Shown here one piece after another: positions 33,285 to 41,966 of a stretch of 64,000 bases of DNA. Source of the DNA: JBQTII01 sp052387905. GTDB taxonomy: Bacteria; Actinomycetota; Actinomycetes; Sporichthyales; Sporichthyaceae. The number at the start of each line of letters is the position of its first letter. Position 1 is the stretch's first letter. The stretch is taken from NCBI GenBank assembly GCA_052387905.1, contig JBQTIR010000037.1, positions 1-64,000 of the forward strand, read 5' to 3'. The notes below the pieces were generated by a model. It was not told where the DNA came from. It saw only the letters and a program-made list of their open reading frames with translations, and made no database searches. The translations under genes were made by a program, and so were the position numbers.

Positions 33285-34640
33285 ATGCGCAGTGCCGGCG
33301 ACGCCGTGGTGCTGGCGCACGGGCTCTCCGGGGGCCGCGACGTCCCGATCTCGTTGACCCTGGCCATGACCGGCGCCGGACTCGCGGTCCTGCTCTCGTT
33401 CGTGATCATGGCCGCGCTCTGGCGTACCTCGGTGCTGCGCGGCAGCGCCGCCGGCCGACCGCTACCGGGCTGGTTCCAGCGCGCGGCCGACTCGCGCGTG
33501 ACCCGCGCCGCGCTGCGCGGACTTGGCCTGGCCCTGGCGGTGTACTTCGTGGCCGCCGCGGCGTACGGCCCCGATGATCCGCTGGTCAACCCGACCGCCG
33601 GCGTCGTCTACATCTTCTTCTGGGTTGGGCTGATCCCGGCCTCGCTGCTCTTCGGGCCGGTCTGGCGCCTACTCAACCCGCTGCGCACGCTGCACCAGCT
33701 GATCGCCCTGATCGCCGGCCAGGGCGCCGGCCGCGGCCTGCGGCCACTTCCCGAACGGATCGGGTACTGGCCGGCCGCCGCGGGCCTGCTGGTGTTCACC
33801 TGGATCGAGCTCGTCGCCCCGGCCAGCGACCAGCCTCGCGTGCTGCTGCAGTTCTTCGGCCTTTACGCGGTCGTGCACCTGATCGCAGCCTCGATCTACG
33901 GCGCACAGTGGTTCGAACGGGCAGACGCCTTCGAGGCCTATTCGAATCTGACGGCGCGTCTGTCGCCGTTGGGTCGCCGGGACGACGGCCTGCTGGTGCT
34001 CCGCAATCCGTTCGACGGCCTGGATTCGGTCCGCCTGGCGCCTGGCCTGGTCGCGCTGGTGTGCATCTGGCTGGGCTCGACCGCCTACGACGGCTTCACC
34101 CGCTCCGGTGCCTGGCGCACGATCGTGCGCGAAGGCCTTGCGGCTGGCGTCGTGCCCTATGACGCCGACGGCATCAAGACGATCGGCTTCGTGGTGATCA
34201 TCGCCCTCGCCACCGGTCTCTACGTCGGCTCCACCGCATTGGCCGCCCGCTTGGGCGGCGGCCGGGCCCGGGAGATGCCCGGGCAGTTCTCCCACTCGCT
34301 GGTGCCGATCGCGATCGGCTACACCCTGGCGCACTACTTCTCGCTGGCCGTCTTCGCCGGGCAGCGCACGGTCGCGCTCGCCTCGGACCCCTTGGACAAC
34401 GGCTCGAACCTGTTCGGCACCGCGAACTACGAACCGGATTACGCGATCCTCTCCGACGCTCAGATCGCCGTCATCCAGGTGGCCGCGGTGATCACCGGAC
34501 ACGTACTCGGCGCTGTTGCAGCCCACGACCGAGCGGCCCGCCTGTTCAGCCACGAGCGCGCGGTCACGAGCCAGCTCCCGCTGCTGGGCCTGATGCTGGC
34601 CTACACAACGGGGGGTCTGTCGCTCCTGTTTGCCAGCTGA
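33285..34640 (+). CDS. Polytopic membrane protein, unknown function
   Basis: 451 residues with about ten hydrophobic segments. Start ATG 33285 follows AGGAG. Recognisable patches: LFGPVWRLLNPLRTLHQLI near residue 130, GYWPAAAGLLVFTWIELV, AAIYGAQWFERADAFEAY-like loop, and SLVPIAIGYTLAHYFSLAVF near residue 350 with a buried His. I do not recognise a transporter family. It follows LVIVD2 on the same strand, separated by copy B of the palindrome, and may belong to the same functional set. It might be a heme- or copper-related membrane protein given the adjacent cupredoxin cluster, but that is a guess. Confidence 0.75.
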   Translation: MRSAGDAVVLAHGLSGGRDVPISLTLAMTGAGLAVLLSFVIMAALWRTSVLRGSAAGRPLPGWFQRAADSRVTRAALRGLGLALAVYFVAAAAYGPDDPLVNPTAGVVYIFFWVGLIPASLLFGPVWRLLNPLRTLHQLIALIAGQGAGRGLRPLPERIGYWPAAAGLLVFTWIELVAPASDQPRVLLQFFGLYAVVHLIAASIYGAQWFERADAFEAYSNLTARLSPLGRRDDGLLVLRNPFDGLDSVRLAPGLVALVCIWLGSTAYDGFTRSGAWRTIVREGLAAGVVPYDADGIKTIGFVVIIALATGLYVGSTALAARLGGGRAREMPGQFSHSLVPIAIGYTLAHYFSLAVFAGQRTVALASDPLDNGSNLFGTANYEPDYAILSDAQIAVIQVAAVITGHVLGAVAAHDRAARLFSHERAVTSQLPLLGLMLAYTTGGLSLLFAS

Positions 34641-34826
34641 GTAATTCTCAGGGAGATTTGTCCCTTACGCCTGTGACCTGCCCCATTCGGAGTAACACCC
34701 CGACCGTTCGTCGCACACATCGGCCTCCCGACGATCGGTCAAGAATGCCCCTGCCGATCATGACCTGCTCTTTCCTACTGTTAGCCCGCACCGCTGTGCC
34801 TGCCATGCGAGAGACCGGAGAACCTT

Positions 34827-35186
34827 GTGTCCGAACTCGATGAACCCACCCAGGGCCGCCGAGCCCAACTCGACGATGCCCATCAGGAGATCTACAACTC
34901 CCCCGAGTTCGCCGAGTTGCGCATGCGCTTCCGGCGACTGGTCTTCCCGCTCGTCGTCGCCTTCATGGCGTGGTACCTGCTCTACGTGCTCGTCGCGACC
35001 TACGCCCGCGACTTCATGGCCGAGGAACTCGTCGGCCGGATCAACGTGGGTCTGGTGTTCGGCATCCTGCAATTCATCTCCACCTTCGGCATCGCGTACC
35101 TCTACGCGAAGCGGGCGGAGACCGAGATCGATCCGCTCTCCGGGAAGTTGCAGGAGCGCTACAACTCTCACGGAGGCCAGCAGTGA
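34827..35186 (+). CDS. DUF485 membrane protein, partner of acetate permease
   Basis: 119 residues, GTG start at 34827. The signature EIYNSPEFAELRMRFRRLVFPL is the DUF485 motif, with two membrane helices (VVAFMAWYLLYVLVATYA and GLVFGILQFISTFGIAYLY) and a charged tail. Genes of this family precede actP in proteobacteria (yjcH) and actinobacteria. Its stop overlaps the GTG start of actP. It begins the acetate operon DUF485-actP-acs. Confidence 0.92.
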   Translation: MSELDEPTQGRRAQLDDAHQEIYNSPEFAELRMRFRRLVFPLVVAFMAWYLLYVLVATYARDFMAEELVGRINVGLVFGILQFISTFGIAYLYAKRAETEIDPLSGKLQERYNSHGGQQ

Positions 35187-36790
35187 CCGGCACTGAGGTA
35201 CTGACCCTGTCGATGTTCGGCGCCGTCGTGGTGCTGACGCTCTTCATCACCCTGCGCGCGTCCCGGCAGAACGCCACCGCGTCAGACTTCTACTCCGGTG
35301 GGCGCGGCTTCAGCGGCTTCCAGAATGGGCTCGCGATCTCCGGGGACTACATGTCCGCGGCCAGCTTCCTGGGCATCTCCGGCCTGATCGCGCTCAACGG
35401 CTACGACGGCTTCCTGTACTCGATCGGCTTCCTCGTGGCCTGGCTGGTCGCGCTCCTGCTGGTGGCCGAGCTCATGCGCAACACCGGCCGCTACACGATG
35501 GCCGACGTGCTGTCCTTCCGGATGAAGCAGCGCCCGGTGCGCACCGCGGCGGCGACCTCCACGATCGTCGTCTCGATCTTCTACCTGCTGGCCCAGATGG
35601 CCGGCGCGGGCGCGCTCGTCGCCCTGCTGATCGGTGCCTCCAGTGACACCGCGAAGAACCTGACGATCGTCGCGGTCGGCGGGCTGATGATCATCTACGT
35701 CACGGTCGGCGGCATGCGCGGCACCACCTACGTGCAGATCGTCAAAGCGGTGCTGCTGGTCACCGGCACGCTCGTCGTGGTGTTCCTGACGCTGCTGGAG
35801 TTCAAGTTCAACTTCTCCAAGATGCTCAACGACGCGGCCAGCGCAAGCGGTCGGGAGGTCGAGGAGTTCCTCGGCCCGGGTTTGAAGTACGGACTGACCG
35901 GCACCACGCAGATCGACTTCATCTCGCTCGCGCTCGCTCTCGTCCTGGGGACCGCCGGCCTGCCACACATCTTGATCCGCTTCTACACCGTCCCGACAGC
36001 CAAGGACGCCCGGATCTCGGTCATGTGGGCGATCGCCATCATCGGTGGCTTCTACCTGTGCACGCTGGTCCTCGGTTTCGGTGCAGCAGCCCTCGTCGGC
36101 CCGGAAACGATCAAGGCCGCTGGGCAAGGTGGCAGTCTCGCCTCGCCCTTGCTCGCCGAGGAAGTCGGCGGCGGGGACGGATCCGTGGGAGGCGCGCTTC
36201 TGCTCGCGTTCATCTCCGCGGTGGCCTTCGCGACCATCCTCGCGGTGGTGGCCGGACTCACCCTGGCGTCCTCGTCGTCCTTCTCGCACGACCTGTACGC
36301 CAACGTGATCAAGCGCGGCAACTGCTCGGAGCAGGAGGAGGTCAAGGTCGCCCGGATCGCTGCCTTCGTCATCGGCGGGATCGCGATCGTGCTCAGCCTG
36401 TTCGCGCAGGACCTGAACATCGCGTTCCTGGTGGCGCTCGCGTTCGCCATCGCCGCGTCGGCGAACCTGCCGGCGATTCTGTTCAACCTGTACTGGCCGC
36501 GGTTCAACACCCGCGGTGCGACGTGGTCGATCTACGGCGGTCTCACGACCTGCCTCGGACTGATCGTGTTCTCCCCGAACGTCTCCGGGTCGGCGACAGC
36601 GTTGTTCGAGAACAACGACTTCTCGTACTTCCCCCTGGCGAACCCGGGGATCATCTCGATCCCGGCGGGCTTCCTCTTCGGCGTCATCGGCACCCTCACC
36701 TCGAAGGAGCCGGAGACCGAGAAGGCCTACGAGAACTTCGAGGTGCGGGCACTCACCGGCGCCGGCTCTGAGCAGGCAACCTCGCACTGA
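35183..36790 (+). CDS. actP: Cation/acetate symporter
   Basis: 535 residues from GTG 35183 (GGAGG upstream); SSS-family, with TASDFYSGGRGFSG, ISGDYMSAASFLGISG, and GTAGLPHILIRFYTVP. Takes up acetate with sodium or protons. It lacks the large extracytoplasmic insert seen in the symporter at 23286. It is followed after a hairpin by the acetyl-CoA synthetase gene, so imported acetate can be activated at once. Confidence 0.92.
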   Translation: MTGTEVLTLSMFGAVVVLTLFITLRASRQNATASDFYSGGRGFSGFQNGLAISGDYMSAASFLGISGLIALNGYDGFLYSIGFLVAWLVALLLVAELMRNTGRYTMADVLSFRMKQRPVRTAAATSTIVVSIFYLLAQMAGAGALVALLIGASSDTAKNLTIVAVGGLMIIYVTVGGMRGTTYVQIVKAVLLVTGTLVVVFLTLLEFKFNFSKMLNDAASASGREVEEFLGPGLKYGLTGTTQIDFISLALALVLGTAGLPHILIRFYTVPTAKDARISVMWAIAIIGGFYLCTLVLGFGAAALVGPETIKAAGQGGSLASPLLAEEVGGGDGSVGGALLLAFISAVAFATILAVVAGLTLASSSSFSHDLYANVIKRGNCSEQEEVKVARIAAFVIGGIAIVLSLFAQDLNIAFLVALAFAIAASANLPAILFNLYWPRFNTRGATWSIYGGLTTCLGLIVFSPNVSGSATALFENNDFSYFPLANPGIISIPAGFLFGVIGTLTSKEPETEKAYENFEVRALTGAGSEQATSH

Positions 36791-36803
36791 ACCACCGCCC
36801 CCG

Positions 36804-36837
36804 CCGGCGGCGCCCAACCTCACTGGGGCGCCGCCGG
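36804..36837 (+). terminator. Hairpin between actP and acs
   Basis: Perfect 12-bp stem CCGGCGGCGCCC (36804-36815) and GGGCGCCGCCGG (36826-36837), loop of ten bases, no U-tract. May terminate or attenuate the actP transcript and lower read-through into acs. Confidence 0.55.
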
Positions 36838-36880
36838 TCGGCGTTAACGACACCGGACATTTCGGACTCAGGAGACGCAC

Positions 36881-38851
36881 GTGAGCGACACCCCGACCCA
36901 GGACGCCCTGTCCAACCTCAGCCAGGAAACCCGCAAGTTCGCCCCACCCGCAGCCTTCGCCGCGGCGGCCAACGCCCAGGCGGATCTCTACGACCACGCA
37001 GCCAAGGACCGGCTCGGGTTCTGGGCCGAACAGGCGAGTGAACTCACCTGGACCCAGCCGTGGGACGAGGTCCTGGACTGGACCAACGCGCCGTTCGCGA
37101 AGTGGTTCGTCGGAGGCAAGCTCAACGTCGCCTACAACTGCGTGGACCGCCACGTCGAGTCCGGGCACGGCGCCCAGGTCGCCTTCCACTGGGAGGGCGA
37201 GAACGGGGACACCCGCACGATCACGTACTCCGACCTGCACCGGATGGTCTGCCAGGCCGCGAACACCCTGACCGACCTCGGGGTGCTCGCCGGGGACCGC
37301 GTCGCGATCTACATGCCCATGATCCCTGAGACCGCCGTCGCGATGCTGGCCTGCGCCCGCATCGGTGCCGCGCACTCGGTCGTCTTCGGTGGATTCTCCG
37401 CCGAGGCGCTGGCATCCCGGATCCTCGACGCCGATGCCCGCGTCGTCATCACCGCTGACGGTGGCTATCGCCGCGGGTCAGCTGCCGCGCTCAAGCCCGC
37501 CGTCGACGAGGCGCTCGCGCAGTGCCCGAAGGTACGGCACTCCCTGGTGGTGCGCCGCACCGGACAGGACGTGGACTGGACCCCCGGCCGCGACGTGTGG
37601 TGGCACGAGAGCGTGGAGACCGCCTCGGCCGAGCACGCGTGCGAGTCCTTCGACTCCGAGCACCCGCTCTACCTGCTCTACACCTCGGGCACGACCGGCA
37701 AGCCCAAGGGCATCCTGCACACCAGCGGCGGGTATCTGACGCAGGCGGCCTACACCCACAAGATGGTCTTCGACCTCAAGCCCGAGACCGACGTCTACTG
37801 GTGCACCGCCGATGTCGGCTGGGTCACCGGGCACACCTACATCGTCTACGGCCCGCTCGCGAACCGCGCGACCTCGGTGATGTACGAGGGCACCCCGGAC
37901 ACCCCTCATCAGGGCCGCTGGTGGGAGATCGCGCAGAAGTACGGCGTGACGATCCTCTACACCGCACCCACCGCGATCCGGACCTTCATGAAGTGGGGCG
38001 AGGAGATCCCGAACACCTTCGACCTGTCGAAGATCCGCCTACTCGGCAGCGTCGGGGAGAACATCAACCCCGAGGCGTGGATGTGGTACCGCCGCGTCAT
38101 CGGTGGCGACCAGGCTCCGATCGTGGACACCTGGTGGCAGACCGAGACCGGCGCGATCATGATCTCCCCGCTGCCCGGCGTCACCGCCACCAAGCCCGGT
38201 TCGGCGATGCGCCCGCTGCCCGGCATCGGGGCCGACGTCGTCGATGACAACGCGGTCGGAGTTCCGGACGGGCACGGCGGCTACATGGTGCTGACCGAGC
38301 CGTGGCCGGCGATGTTGCGCGGCATCTGGGGCGACGACGAGCGTTTCAAGGAGACCTACTGGTCGCGCTTCGCCGGGCTGTACTTCGCCGGCGACGGGGC
38401 CAAGAAGGACGACGACGGCGACATGTGGCTACTCGGCCGCGTCGATGACGTCATGAACATCTCCGGGCACCGGATCTCCACCACCGAGGTCGAGTCCGCG
38501 CTGGTCTCGCACCCGAAGGTGGCGGAAGCCGCTGTCGTCGGGGCGACCGACGAGACCACCGGCCAGGCCATCGTCGCCTTCGTCATCCTGCGCGGCAGCG
38601 CGGGGGACGGCGGCGCGGACGTCGTCGCCGAACTGCGGTCCCACGTGGCCAAGGAGATCGGCGCGATCGCGAAGCCCCGTCAGATCCTGGTCGTGCCGGA
38701 GCTGCCCAAGACCCGCTCGGGCAAGATCATGCGCCGCCTGCTCCGCGACGTGGCCGAGAATCGCGCGATCGGCGACGCCACGACGCTGGCCGACACCGGA
38801 GTGATGGCCGCGATCTCGGCCAAGCTGCCCTCGGCCGCCAGCGAGGACTGA
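36881..38851 (+). CDS. acs: Acetyl-CoA synthetase (AMP-forming)
   Basis: 656 residues, full length for the family. Adenylate-forming motifs: YTSGTTGKPKG (about 267-277), the acetate-binding WWQTETGA, the hinge DVMNISGHRIS and the catalytic Lys in KTRSGKIMRR at about residue 617. Converts acetate, ATP and CoA to acetyl-CoA. That Lys is the site of reversible acetylation in mycobacterial Acs (K617), so post-translational control is likely. GTG/ATG 36881 follows GGAGACGC. Same position as Rv3667. Confidence 0.96.
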   Translation: MSDTPTQDALSNLSQETRKFAPPAAFAAAANAQADLYDHAAKDRLGFWAEQASELTWTQPWDEVLDWTNAPFAKWFVGGKLNVAYNCVDRHVESGHGAQVAFHWEGENGDTRTITYSDLHRMVCQAANTLTDLGVLAGDRVAIYMPMIPETAVAMLACARIGAAHSVVFGGFSAEALASRILDADARVVITADGGYRRGSAAALKPAVDEALAQCPKVRHSLVVRRTGQDVDWTPGRDVWWHESVETASAEHACESFDSEHPLYLLYTSGTTGKPKGILHTSGGYLTQAAYTHKMVFDLKPETDVYWCTADVGWVTGHTYIVYGPLANRATSVMYEGTPDTPHQGRWWEIAQKYGVTILYTAPTAIRTFMKWGEEIPNTFDLSKIRLLGSVGENINPEAWMWYRRVIGGDQAPIVDTWWQTETGAIMISPLPGVTATKPGSAMRPLPGIGADVVDDNAVGVPDGHGGYMVLTEPWPAMLRGIWGDDERFKETYWSRFAGLYFAGDGAKKDDDGDMWLLGRVDDVMNISGHRISTTEVESALVSHPKVAEAAVVGATDETTGQAIVAFVILRGSAGDGGADVVAELRSHVAKEIGAIAKPRQILVVPELPKTRSGKIMRRLLRDVAENRAIGDATTLADTGVMAAISAKLPSAASED

Positions 38852-38858
38852 GCAGGTG

Positions 38859-38902
38859 ACGTCCGAAGGAGTGGCCGCAATAGCGACCACTCCTTCGGAC
38901 GT
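38859..38902 (+). terminator. Strong hairpin after acs
   Basis: Perfect 16-bp stem ACGTCCGAAGGAGTGG (38859-38874) and CCACTCCTTCGGACGT (38887-38902), 12-base loop. It is closely related to the palindrome at 42724-42767. It lies between the convergent acs and cupredoxin genes and could act in both directions. Confidence 0.75.
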
Positions 38903-38922
38903 TCGCGTTAAGCCCGGCGCGG

Positions 38923-39369
38923 TTACTCGACGACGAGCTCACCAAGCATGAACGGATGGACCTGGCACACGAAGTCGTAGGTGCCGGGCTTGAGCTTGTC
39001 GGTGCCACGCACCTCGCTCACCAGCATCCAGTCGACCAGTCCGCTGCTGAATCTGGTCCGCGGACAGGTACGCGGATCCCTGGTGTAGGGGGGCGCCGTG
39101 CAGCCGGGGATGAACTCATCGATGCTGTGCGAGGGGATTCCCTGCACGACGTCGTAGTTGCCGAAGGTGAAGGTCTCACCGCGCTTGATGGTGATCGTGG
39201 ACGGGACGTACTGCCAACCAACGACAAAGGCATCGGCCGGGTGGGCCTGAGCCGTCCGGACCGCCGGCGGGCCCGGATCTGACGCCTGGGCACTCCCGGG
39301 TACCCAGGCCAGGCCCAACGCGACCAGGGACGCGCCGGTCAGAACTCGTAGCCGCATGCTCGTGCTCAC
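38923..39369 (-). CDS. Secreted cupredoxin (plastocyanin/azurin-like blue copper protein)
   Basis: 148 residues with a signal peptide (VLTGASLVALGLAWVPGSAQA). One cupredoxin domain: YVPSTITIKRGETFTFGN, a His in PSHSIDEF and the C-terminal copper loop CQVHPFMLG giving Cys, His and Met ligands. That is a complete type 1 copper site, so electron transfer outside the membrane is expected. An extra Cys pair lies in the insert CTAPPYTRDPRTC. It is the last gene of the minus-strand set amidohydrolase - small secreted protein - cupredoxin, which suggests a redox partner for that set. Confidence 0.87.
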   Translation of the reverse strand: MSTSMRLRVLTGASLVALGLAWVPGSAQASDPGPPAVRTAQAHPADAFVVGWQYVPSTITIKRGETFTFGNYDVVQGIPSHSIDEFIPGCTAPPYTRDPRTCPRTRFSSGLVDWMLVSEVRGTDKLKPGTYDFVCQVHPFMLGELVVE

Positions 39370-39384
39370 GGAGATCTCCTTTCG

Positions 39385-39963
39385 CTACGAGACCGAGAAG
39401 GACGGGAAGGTGACCCGCGCTCCCTCGAGCGGTCGGCTACCTGCCAGACCCAACACGAACGGATGTGGCAGACAGCCGGCGTGCACCTGCAGACCGATCA
39501 GGACCCGCAGGGTGTCGCCGATCGCCGGAGTGTTGAACAGCGGCACAGCGACGGTCCCGCTCTCGTTGTACTTCGGACCGAACGCAGCCCGGTGGCCGAG
39601 TACCTTCTTGTTCTTCCCGAGGACGAGCACGTCGATGATCGGGTGCTCGGTCATGATCGCGTCCGTGTAGTCCACCGCGACCCGCGAGACCTTGTCGGTC
39701 ACCTTGTGGCTGCCGACCAGGGTGGCGCGGGGGCCGTCACCGATGCAGTGCACCGTGCCGGCCTGGCGGCTGTTGTGCTGCAGGATCGTGATCGTGCCGG
39801 AGGCGGTGTCGACTTCTTTGAACGTCGAGGAGTCACCGCCCGCCGGACCGACCTGGTAGCCGGGAACGGCCGTGACACCGGCGCCGGCGGGGCCGACCGA
39901 GTTTGCCGCCAGCAGGGCGGCCGTGAACGCCGTGGCGCAGATTCGGGTGCTGGCACTCGACAT
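39385..39963 (-). CDS. Small secreted protein of unknown family
   Basis: 192 residues, signal peptide (CATAFTAALLAANSVGPAGAG). The mature part is rich in beta-strand (SSTFKEVDTASGTITILQHN, RVAVDYTDAIMTEHPIIDVLVLG) with three well-spaced Cys residues. No recognised domain. It lies 12 bases downstream of the amidohydrolase stop and 15 bases upstream of the cupredoxin start, so all three share an operon. It may be a periplasmic or wall partner of the amidohydrolase. Confidence 0.75.
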   Translation of the reverse strand: MSSASTRICATAFTAALLAANSVGPAGAGVTAVPGYQVGPAGGDSSTFKEVDTASGTITILQHNSRQAGTVHCIGDGPRATLVGSHKVTDKVSRVAVDYTDAIMTEHPIIDVLVLGKNKKVLGHRAAFGPKYNESGTVAVPLFNTPAIGDTLRVLIGLQVHAGCLPHPFVLGLAGSRPLEGARVTFPSFSVS

Positions 39964-39975
39964 GGTGACCCCCTT

Positions 39976-41787
39976 TCAGGGCTGGTAGTCCGGCGCGGTG
40001 ACGAAGTTCCAGAATTCGCGGCGGGTACGTGGGCCGATGATCTGGTTGCTGCGGTACGGGGCAAGTTCGCGAGGCGTCGCCGGATTGACCAGGTAGGCAT
40101 CGCGCATCTTCTGCACGTCGTCGTTGGCGATGATGCCGCGCTTGGCGTCGGGGTCGATGCCGTAGGCCTCGGCGGCATTGCGGCCCAAGATCCCGTTGCG
40201 GATGCTGCGTTCGGGGTGCGGCCTGCCGTCCTTGGGCCAGCCCTTCACGTCCGGGTGACCGTCGTAGCTGGAACCGCGCAGCGCGTTGCGGCGCGGGTCC
40301 CACCGGTCGCCGTCGAGGCCGTGCGGGAGGTTGTAGAGCTCCTTGGCCTCGCTGCTGAACTGAATGGCGCGCATCGTCACGTACTGCGGCTGCGGGTTGC
40401 CGTACCAGATGCAGTCCGTGCCGAGCACGACCCGCCTCGGCCCGCAGTAGGTGATCATCTTGCCGAGCAGGTGCACGGCCTGGTCGGCGTCGTTCATCAC
40501 GTTCCACCAGACGCTGCCCAGCTCGGCGTACATGTTGACGGTGTTGCCGTGCTCCAGACCTTTGGGTACGAACTTGGTCGCGTCCCAATGGTTCTCGCGC
40601 AGGCTCTTGACGAACGCATCGACGCTGCGGTTGGAGGAGTTGACCTTCTCGTCGCCCGGGTAGGCCTCCATGTACTCGCCGTCATAGCCACAGTGATAGG
40701 TGTAGAACTTCACGTCCGGGTACTGACGGCCAATCACTCCCATGTCGCGCGGGGAGAACTTCGCCGAGTCGAAGGTGCCGTTGAACGCGAGGCCCTTGTG
40801 GGTGCAGATGACCTTGGGCCGGTTGTACTTGTCGGAGATGTCGCGGATGTGCTCGACGATCGCCATGCCGTTCTCGTCGTCGAACCACCAGCCGTTCATC
40901 GGCGGGGCACTGCCGAGCGGGGGTGGCGTGCCGGCGGTGGCGTCGCCCCAGCCGCAGTAGAGCTTCCACCCGTGGATGTCCATGGTCCGCGCGGTCATCT
41001 CCATCCAGTCGAAGTCCTCGGCCTGATGCAGCGGCGTGACGCCGGGCTGGATGAAGCCCCGGTTGGGCTGGGCGAACGCGTGGATGAAGCAGCGCTGCGA
41101 GCCCGACAGGTCGTTGGCGAGATCTGCGGTCTCCTTCGCGTAGGCGACCGGCAGGATGTTGGTCGCGTCCGGGAGGTTCGGCAGCGCGGTGAGCAGGCTG
41201 ACGGTGGTGGACGAGTCGAGGAACATCTCCTTGAAGTAGTGGTAGCGCCCGAGGTTCTCCATCGGGTCGATCTCGCCGCCGAACCCGAAGCCACCGTTGC
41301 CGCGCAGATCTCCGTTCGAACCCTGGCCGGGAAGCTGACCCATCGCCTGCGAGGTCCACAGGGCGAGGAACTGGGCGAAGCCGGGGTTCTCCGTGCGCCA
41401 GCGGCCGGCGGCGTCGAGGTGGTGGCCCTGGGTGTCGAGGATGAACTCACCGGGCAGGTTCGCCAGCTGCGCCCCCGGATTCTCCAGGTCGATCTCCGGG
41501 CCGGGCAGGACGTCCGCGGCCCAGGCGTAGCTGCCCCAGCGGCCAGCGGTCACCGCGTTGATGGCCCAGATGCCGATCGCGTACCCCGCGGCCGTCCGTA
41601 CGAACGAACGGCGATCCATGTTGAACCTGCGGCGATAGTGCTCGATCTTCTCGTCCTGCAGTTTCATGATCTGGATCTGCTGCCGGGTCGGCGGCTTCGG
41701 CACGTACTCGCCGTTGGACGCCGGCATGACGTCGATCGAGACGTCCTCGGGAATGTCGGGCCAGGTCTCTTTCCAGGGCACGTTCAC
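39976..41787 (-). CDS. Tat-type amidohydrolase family 2 (metal-dependent TIM-barrel hydrolase)
   Basis: 603 residues. A 55-residue lead precedes a twin-arginine-like segment DRRSFVRTAAG and hydrophobic stretch IGIWAINAVTAG, so Tat export after folding with its metal is likely. The barrel begins at FILDTQGHHLD (HxH-type metal motif: HHLD), continues with DWMEMTARTMDIHGWKLYCG, VICTHKGLAF, YTYHCGYDGEYMEA and ends with GTDCIWYGNPQPQY, a candidate metal Asp. Family members hydrolyse or decarboxylate ring compounds. First gene of a three-gene operon with a small secreted protein and a cupredoxin, and divergent from a LuxR-type regulator. Substrate unknown. Confidence 0.85.
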   Translation of the reverse strand: MNVPWKETWPDIPEDVSIDVMPASNGEYVPKPPTRQQIQIMKLQDEKIEHYRRRFNMDRRSFVRTAAGYAIGIWAINAVTAGRWGSYAWAADVLPGPEIDLENPGAQLANLPGEFILDTQGHHLDAAGRWRTENPGFAQFLALWTSQAMGQLPGQGSNGDLRGNGGFGFGGEIDPMENLGRYHYFKEMFLDSSTTVSLLTALPNLPDATNILPVAYAKETADLANDLSGSQRCFIHAFAQPNRGFIQPGVTPLHQAEDFDWMEMTARTMDIHGWKLYCGWGDATAGTPPPLGSAPPMNGWWFDDENGMAIVEHIRDISDKYNRPKVICTHKGLAFNGTFDSAKFSPRDMGVIGRQYPDVKFYTYHCGYDGEYMEAYPGDEKVNSSNRSVDAFVKSLRENHWDATKFVPKGLEHGNTVNMYAELGSVWWNVMNDADQAVHLLGKMITYCGPRRVVLGTDCIWYGNPQPQYVTMRAIQFSSEAKELYNLPHGLDGDRWDPRRNALRGSSYDGHPDVKGWPKDGRPHPERSIRNGILGRNAAEAYGIDPDAKRGIIANDDVQKMRDAYLVNPATPRELAPYRSNQIIGPRTRREFWNFVTAPDYQP

Positions 41788-41884
41788 TGCTGACTCCGCT
41801 CCTCGCCGGACCGCAGCCCGGCGTCGGGCTCGCGGCGATCACCGCCACCCTGACCCCGCGCGTTGACCAGCCACAATGGGCCGA

Positions 41885-41943
41885 AGGTGGAACACCCGCA
41901 GGGGTTGTGCCCTCGGGCTGCGGGCCTAGGGTTGGTTCCACCT
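41885..41943. promoter_or_regulatory. Inverted repeat AGGTGGAAC / GTTCCACCT in divergent promoter region
   Basis: Arms AGGTGGAAC (41885-41893) and GTTCCACCT (41935-41943), 41 bases apart, in the 179-base gap between the amidohydrolase and LuxR starts. The spacing allows binding of a dimer to separated half-sites or a control loop. Candidate site for the adjacent LuxR-type regulator. Confidence 0.4.
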
Positions 41944-41966
41944 CCCCACGAAGCTGGCAGGCTCCC

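Noticed and set aside
35282..37375. 697-codon minus-strand open frame antisense to actP and acs
   Set aside because: Composition is Arg/Asp/Gly-rich as in antisense frames, spans two genes and has no recognisable motif.
39463..41793. 776-codon plus-strand open frame over the amidohydrolase operon
   Set aside because: It covers three real genes on the other strand that have signal peptides and metal or copper motifs.
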